Assembly (NCBI GenBank): GCA_030674155.1
Contig: CM060323.1
Location: forward strand, 40,003,614 to 40,067,613
DNA: 64,000 nucleotides
Direction: 5' to 3'
Origin: Stramonita haemastoma
Taxonomy: Eukaryota; Mollusca; Gastropoda; Neogastropoda; Muricidae
Position 1 is the stretch's first letter. Every line of letters begins with the position of its first letter. This document shows, in pieces, positions 60,958-64,000 of this stretch. The position numbers and the translations under genes are program-made. Below the pieces are notes generated by a model, which made no database searches, was not told the origin of the DNA, and saw only the letters and a list, made by a program, of their open reading frames with translations.

Positions 60958-61380
60958 GGTGTGTCGAGATGTTCAACATATTAGGCACAAGCATTTTACT
61001 GCAGACTCCCTAAAGATCCTTTTTTTGGATGTTCCACCTGACACCATTTTTAATGTTTTGAGAGAATCTGGCTTTTTCCACCTGAAATGATTGAAATTGG
61101 TATTGTAGGTCTCGAAGGACAAGGTTGTTTTAAGGAGTCTGGTTTTGTTTTTATTTCATTTTTTATGTGCGATTGATGTGGTTTTTCCCCGCAATGCAGT
61201 ACCCGTCCTGGGCTGATCTTTACGGTTGACCAGGGCATCAATACAAGCAATGATAGTAGTTATGTTGGTTTTACACCCCATTTCAATTTGTATATAGTTG
61301 CACAGTTTTAATCTGAGATTTAAATTTGATGAGGTGACAGCCCTGGGGGGGGGGGCTATAAACATTGGAATGGATTTTAA
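60958..61380 (+). mobile_element. LINE-3 3' fragment, head to tail with previous
   Basis: Begins directly after the tail of the previous copy with GAGATGTTCAACATATTAGG, the last coding part, then the 3' UTR. It ends near GGCTATAAACATTGGAATGG. Confidence 0.8.
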
Positions 61381-61798
61381 GATCCATCACCCATTAGCAC
61401 AGTGACTTTCCTTTGGGGGGGGAGGGGAATGAGTGTTCAGGAGGATTGAAGTGTGTGGGGAGGGTAGCCCTCAAATGTTTTTTTTGTGTCTTTTCATTAA
61501 TTTTTTCCCATAATGTGAATATACAAGTAGTTACAAAATAATAATACTCAAAGATGTTTATCGGTGTTAAATCATTAATGCATAAGGAAATAATTATTAA
61601 AGAAAAATTTTTACACAATTTTTTTTTCTCCTTTGTCTAAATCGGACATTTAGTGTCCTGATTGTAATAATCCTGAAAATTTTTTTTTTTTATGTGGACT
61701 ACTAATGTAAAGCCATGCCCTTTGCATTGTGTAGTTTATATCTTTTCTGTGCGCTACATGTCCAGCCTGGTTTTTTGGGTTTTTTTGTTTTTTGTTTT
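61381..61798. other. Transition DNA, T- and G-runs
   Basis: AT-rich DNA with no gene signal, leading into the satellite. Confidence 0.4.
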
Positions 61799-64000
61799 TA
61801 TGAAAGCAAATATTTGTACTTGTCAGCTATTGAACGACTCATGATAGATGTTAGCTGCTGGCAAATGTGTGCACTAGTTTTTTTTTAGAGCAGTATGCCC
61901 ATTTTGTTGTTTAAAAAAAAAAAATCGTTATCATAAGTGTGAATATATGGTTTTTGAGAGGAAGCTGTGTTTTTTTGTGTTTTTGTTTCTAGCCGGGTTT
62001 TTTTTTGTGGATTGGGGGGGGGGGGGGGGGGGGGGGATTGTTTTAAGGTGGTTTTTTTGGGGGGGGGGGGGTTTGAACATAAGTGTGTAGTGGTTAATGT
62101 GCATGGGTAGAATAGGGAGGGGGTATTTTAGGGGGCACTCCATTCGGGAGGGGGGCGGGGGGTGCAGGTAGCACTTAAACCTGCATGTTTGTATACGATT
62201 AAGAGGGGGAGAGGGGGTGGGGGCTGATTGTGTGATGGATGGGTGGGAGGGGGGTGGGGTGGAGGGCATTGGCACTTGTGTGTTCTCAGTTTGTTTGTGT
62301 TAGAATAAAAGATTGAAAGTCGTTCTGTCGCTTGTGAATCTTTTTTTTTTTGTATGGGCTACATATTCCCTTTTTTATTTTTTTGTATGGGCTGTATGTT
62401 CCTTTTTTTTTTTTTTTTTGGTATGGGCTATATGTTCCCTTGTTTGGTTTTTTTTGTGTATGGGCTATGTGTTCCCTTTAGGGTTTGTTTTTTTTTTGGT
62501 ATGAGCTACATGCTTCTATCTTGTGTGTGTGTGTGTTTTCCCCTCTCTCATGGAAGCAAATATTTCCACTTGTCAGTTATTGAATGACTTCTGACAGATG
62601 TGAGCTGCTGGCGAATGTGTGCACTAGTCTTACCACTGATATGACAGTGGTTTGAGCTGTCTTTAAGTCTGAACATTGAGTAATCTTTGATAAGCTATAG
62701 CAGGTTTTACAGCAGCTGTTGTGAAAAAAAAATTATGATCATTGGTGTAAGTAAATGTGTAGATAGTTAAAAGAGAGAATGTGTGGTGTGTGTTCAGTGT
62801 TTTTGGATTGTTTTTTTTTTGGGTAGGTGGGGCACTTGAATGCGTGTAGTAGTTAGTGCATATGGGGATAGTAGGGAGAGATTGGGTTGGGGTTAAGTGT
62901 GTGTTTGTAGGTGGGGGGGGATTGCAAGTGGTACTTAAACCTGCGTGTGTGTGTGATTGAGAAAGGTTGTTTTGTTATGATGTTGTTGGGTTGGGTTTTT
63001 TTTTGGGGGGGGAGGGGGCCAGAATATATGTGTGAAGGGGGGGGGGATGTTAACACTTATGTGTGTGTGTGTGTTCTCATTTGTGTGTTCAGTGTGTATG
63101 TGTTTTAATAAAAGAATGTTATTCTTTGCCAGTTGTGTGCATTTTAGGTGGGTTTTTTTGGTATGGGCTACCTGTTCCATTTTTGTTTTTTTGTATGGGC
63201 CACATGTTCTCTTTTTGTTTATCTTTTTGTATGGGCTACATGTTCCCTGTTTAATTTTTTTTATGGGATACATCTTCCTTTTTTTTTGCATGGGCTACAT
63301 GCTCCATTTTGGGTTGTTTTGGTTTTTATGCATGGGCTACATGTTCTAAATTTTTCTCATGGCAGTGAATATTTCCACTTAACAGTTATTGAATGACTCA
63401 TGATAGATGGGTCTGCTGGCAAATGTGTGCACAAGCCTTCCCACTGATGTATCAGTGCAGATGTGACAGTGGTTTGTGCTGTCTTTAAATCTGAACATTG
63501 GGCTATCTTAGATAAGCTATGGCAGGTTTTACAGCAGCTGCTCGATTTGTTGTTAAAAAACTAAAATAGGATCATTAGTGTAAGTAAATGTATAGGTAGT
63601 TATAAGAGAGGATGTGTGGTGTGTGTTCAGTGTTTGGGGGGGGGGGGGGGGGGGGGGGTAGAGCACTTGAACATTATTAGTAGTTAGTGCTTGGGGGGGG
63701 GGGTAGGTGTTTTTGTGTGTGAAAGGGGGGGGGGGGCGGGGGTAACACTTATGTGTGTGTGTATGTGTTCTCATTTGTGAGTGTGTTTGTGTTAAAAAAT
63801 AAAATACTAAAATATGATTATTAGTGTGAGTAAATGTGTAGATAGTTAAAAGGTAGGATGTGTGGGGTGTGTTCAGTGTTTTTTGTTTTTGTTGTTTGGT
63901 GGTTGTTTTTTGGGGGGGTGGGGGATGGGGAGCACTTGAACATAAGTGGGTAGTAGTTAGTGCATATGGGGATAATAGGGAGAGATTTAGGGGGGGGGGG
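61799..64000. repeat. G/T-rich satellite, unit about 750-810 bp
   Basis: Units start near 61799, 62549 and 63358 with GAAGCAAATATTTCCACTTG or a variant, then GAATGTGTGCACTAGTCTT and TTTACAGCAGCTG. Each continues with G-runs (for example 62014-62036 and 63638-63658) and AATAAAAG (62304, 63106). Inside lie 35-45 bp subrepeats around TATGGGCTACATGTTCC (62353-62520 and 63157-63345). The array runs off the window. The Pro-rich minus frames are not genes. Confidence 0.85.

Noticed and set aside
61931..62275. Pro-rich minus-strand protein
   Set aside because: Translation of G-runs in the satellite.

Overview
This is a eukaryotic window and most likely comes from a mollusc, probably a gastropod. The inference rests on three things: GT-AG introns separating very short coding exons, dense tRNA-derived SINEs, and several non-LTR retrotransposon (LINE) families of a kind I associate with lophotrochozoan genomes. 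No operon, ribosome binding site, rRNA gene or stand-alone tRNA gene is visible. Most of the long open frames in the window are (CA)n/(TG)n microsatellites read as Thr-His or Cys-Val repeats.

Layout. (1) 656-12063, plus strand: the 3' half of one protein-coding gene, ten exons, ending in an SH3 domain and a short charged tail. The SH3 most resembles that of jouberin (AHI1), a ciliary transition-zone protein. Its introns carry SINEs, microsatellites and a LINE fragment (6390-7600). A long AT-rich 3' UTR probably runs to about 14.6 or 15.4 kb. (2) 15.8-24 kb: microsatellites, SINEs and a nearly full-length but broken minus-strand LINE (about 18.9-22.1 kb). (3) 24.3-25.2 kb: a repeat-poor island with a CCAAT box, two CACGTG boxes and a strong splice donor, a possible promoter. 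(4) 27-57 kb: three colinear tandem duplications starting at 31373, 41673 and 51003. Each unit holds the same ordered blocks: an exon-like piece, a 1-1.5 kb unidentified repeat with a 49-bp minisatellite, LINE tails, CA arrays and a second exon-like piece. Unit 2 also holds a decayed piggyBac transposase. (5) 56.5-61.4 kb: head-to-tail copies of an RNase H-type LINE, one with its zinc-knuckle coding segment amplified into a 78-bp tandem array. (6) 61.8-64.0 kb: a G/T-rich satellite with a unit of about 750-810 bp.

The AHI1-like gene is the only confident host gene. The rest is a record of repeat activity: nested SINE insertions with visible target-site duplications, a SINE family whose head joins a tRNA-like A box to a 5S rRNA-like segment, and LINE copies landing at the tails of older copies. 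The most speculative but interesting item is a possible small duplicated gene family in the tandem units (two or three exons with conserved splice sites, start codon and a hydrophobic N-terminus). All identifications are from reading and memory; no search was run.
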